A stretch of DNA of 5,602 bases from the NCBI GenBank assembly GCA_937871355.1, contig CALMPX010000074.1:1-5602 (forward strand), read 5' to 3'. The stretch comes from an uncultured Bdellovibrio sp. (GTDB taxonomy: Bacteria; Bdellovibrionota; Bdellovibrionia; Bdellovibrionales; Bdellovibrionaceae). The translations under genes were made by a program, and so were the position numbers. Positions 5,004-5,602 of this stretch are shown here, in pieces. Position 1 is the stretch's first letter. Each line of letters starts with the position of its first letter. The notes beneath the pieces are model-generated. The model saw only the letters and a list, made by a program, of their open reading frames with translations. It was not told where the DNA came from and did no database searches.

Positions 5004-5602
5004 ATGAAAAGTATGACAGGGTACGGCCTCTTTCGAGGTCAAACAGCAGATGTATCAATTGAAATAAGTATCCGTTCGGTGAATGGACGATTTTTAGAAA
5101 ATCGTTTTCATTTGCCGAAAGCTTTTTATGGTTATGAATCTGAACTCAAGAAAAAATTAGGCGAATTTGTTAAACGAGGTACCGTCGATATTTACATTGC
5201 TCGTAAAGTAAAGGCTCAGACCGTCGCTGGCAAAATCAATATCAATACAAAACTTGCCCACGAATATTTAAAATCATTTCGTAAACTGGCTCGTGATCTT
5301 CAATTAAAAGAAGAAATTCGTTTTGAAATGATCACGCGTCAACCGGATATCATTCAGTTCGAAGAGCCGGAAAATATTAACATCAACGAAGTGCAAACGT
5401 TGAAACGGACTTTCGAAGCCGCTTTAAAAAAATTAGATACGGAACGTATTCGTGAAGGCTTAGCTTTAAAAAAAGACCTCATTAAAAACATTAAAGATCT
5501 TCAAAAGCTCACCGCAAAAATTTCTAAAATGCGAGATGAAGCCAATAAAGCTCTTCAGGAAAAATATGAAGCTAAAATTAAAGCTCGTATGCCGAAAGAT
5601 AT
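5004..5602 (+). CDS. yicC: YicC/YloC-family endoribonuclease (3' end cut by window edge)
   Basis: The ATG at 5004 opens a frame of 199 codons that runs off the right edge. The family is usually about 290 residues, so roughly a third is missing. The N-terminus MKSMTGYG, then RSVNGRFLENRFHLP (24-38) and a KRGTVDIYIARK segment near 57-68, are the YicC-family N-terminal signatures. Near residue 145, TERIREGLALKKDL matches the AREREGQAL region that leads into the C-terminal DUF1732 domain. YicC/YloC proteins are metal-dependent endoribonucleases implicated in RNA turnover and stationary-phase fitness. An AGGA at 4991-4994 sits nine bases before the ATG. The 18-nt gap to ahcY suggests co-transcription. 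In many bacteria yicC precedes gmk (guanylate kinase), which may lie just outside the window. Confidence 0.93.
   Translation, partial: MKSMTGYGLFRGQTADVSIEISIRSVNGRFLENRFHLPKAFYGYESELKKKLGEFVKRGTVDIYIARKVKAQTVAGKININTKLAHEYLKSFRKLARDLQLKEEIRFEMITRQPDIIQFEEPENININEVQTLKRTFEAALKKLDTERIREGLALKKDLIKNIKDLQKLTAKISKMRDEANKALQEKYEAKIKARMPKD

Overview
This window looks like a piece of an AT-rich chromosome from a free-living, non-enteric Gram-negative bacterium. A Bdellovibrionota or other deltaproteobacterial-type lineage is my best guess. The basis is a SWIB-domain protein with a lysine/alanine-rich tail, a DUF4080-type B12-binding radical SAM protein, and a map-ahcY-yicC gene run. This assignment is inference from gene content, and no taxonomic marker is present. 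I see no phage, transposon, CRISPR or tRNA/rRNA gene.

Left half, minus strand. Bases 1-1438 hold a B12-binding/radical SAM protein that runs off the left edge, so its C-terminus is missing. Upstream of it, and separated by an intrinsic terminator (about 1476-1511), is a 152-residue protein with a small J-domain at its C-terminus (1520-1978).

Centre. The 235-bp divergent intergenic region 1979-2213 carries four copies of a TCGAGGG-type element: three direct and one inverted, with the direct copies 42 and 21 bp apart. The inverted copy overlaps a candidate -35 box for the plus-strand SWIB gene. The SWIB gene (2214-2594) has a strong Shine-Dalgarno, an N-terminal histone-H1-like tail built from tandem DNA repeats, and a C-terminal SWIB domain. 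It ends in a clean GCAA-loop intrinsic terminator (2641-2668).

Right half, plus strand. An extended -10 promoter (TGGTATAAT, 2757-2765) lies only 11 nt before the ATG of methionine aminopeptidase (map, 2777-3550), which suggests a leaderless message. S-adenosylhomocysteine hydrolase (ahcY, 3582-4985) follows after 31 nt, and a YicC/YloC-family endoribonuclease (5004 to beyond the right edge) after a further 18 nt. The three probably form one operon. Map removes initiator methionine and AhcY clears the by-product of SAM-dependent methylation, so two of the three touch methionine metabolism; YicC is an RNA-turnover protein.

Most of the window is recognisable housekeeping or accessory genes. 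The parts that merit attention are the repeated element in the divergent promoter region, the H1-tailed SWIB protein and the apparently leaderless map. I do not see evidence for a wholly new multi-gene system.
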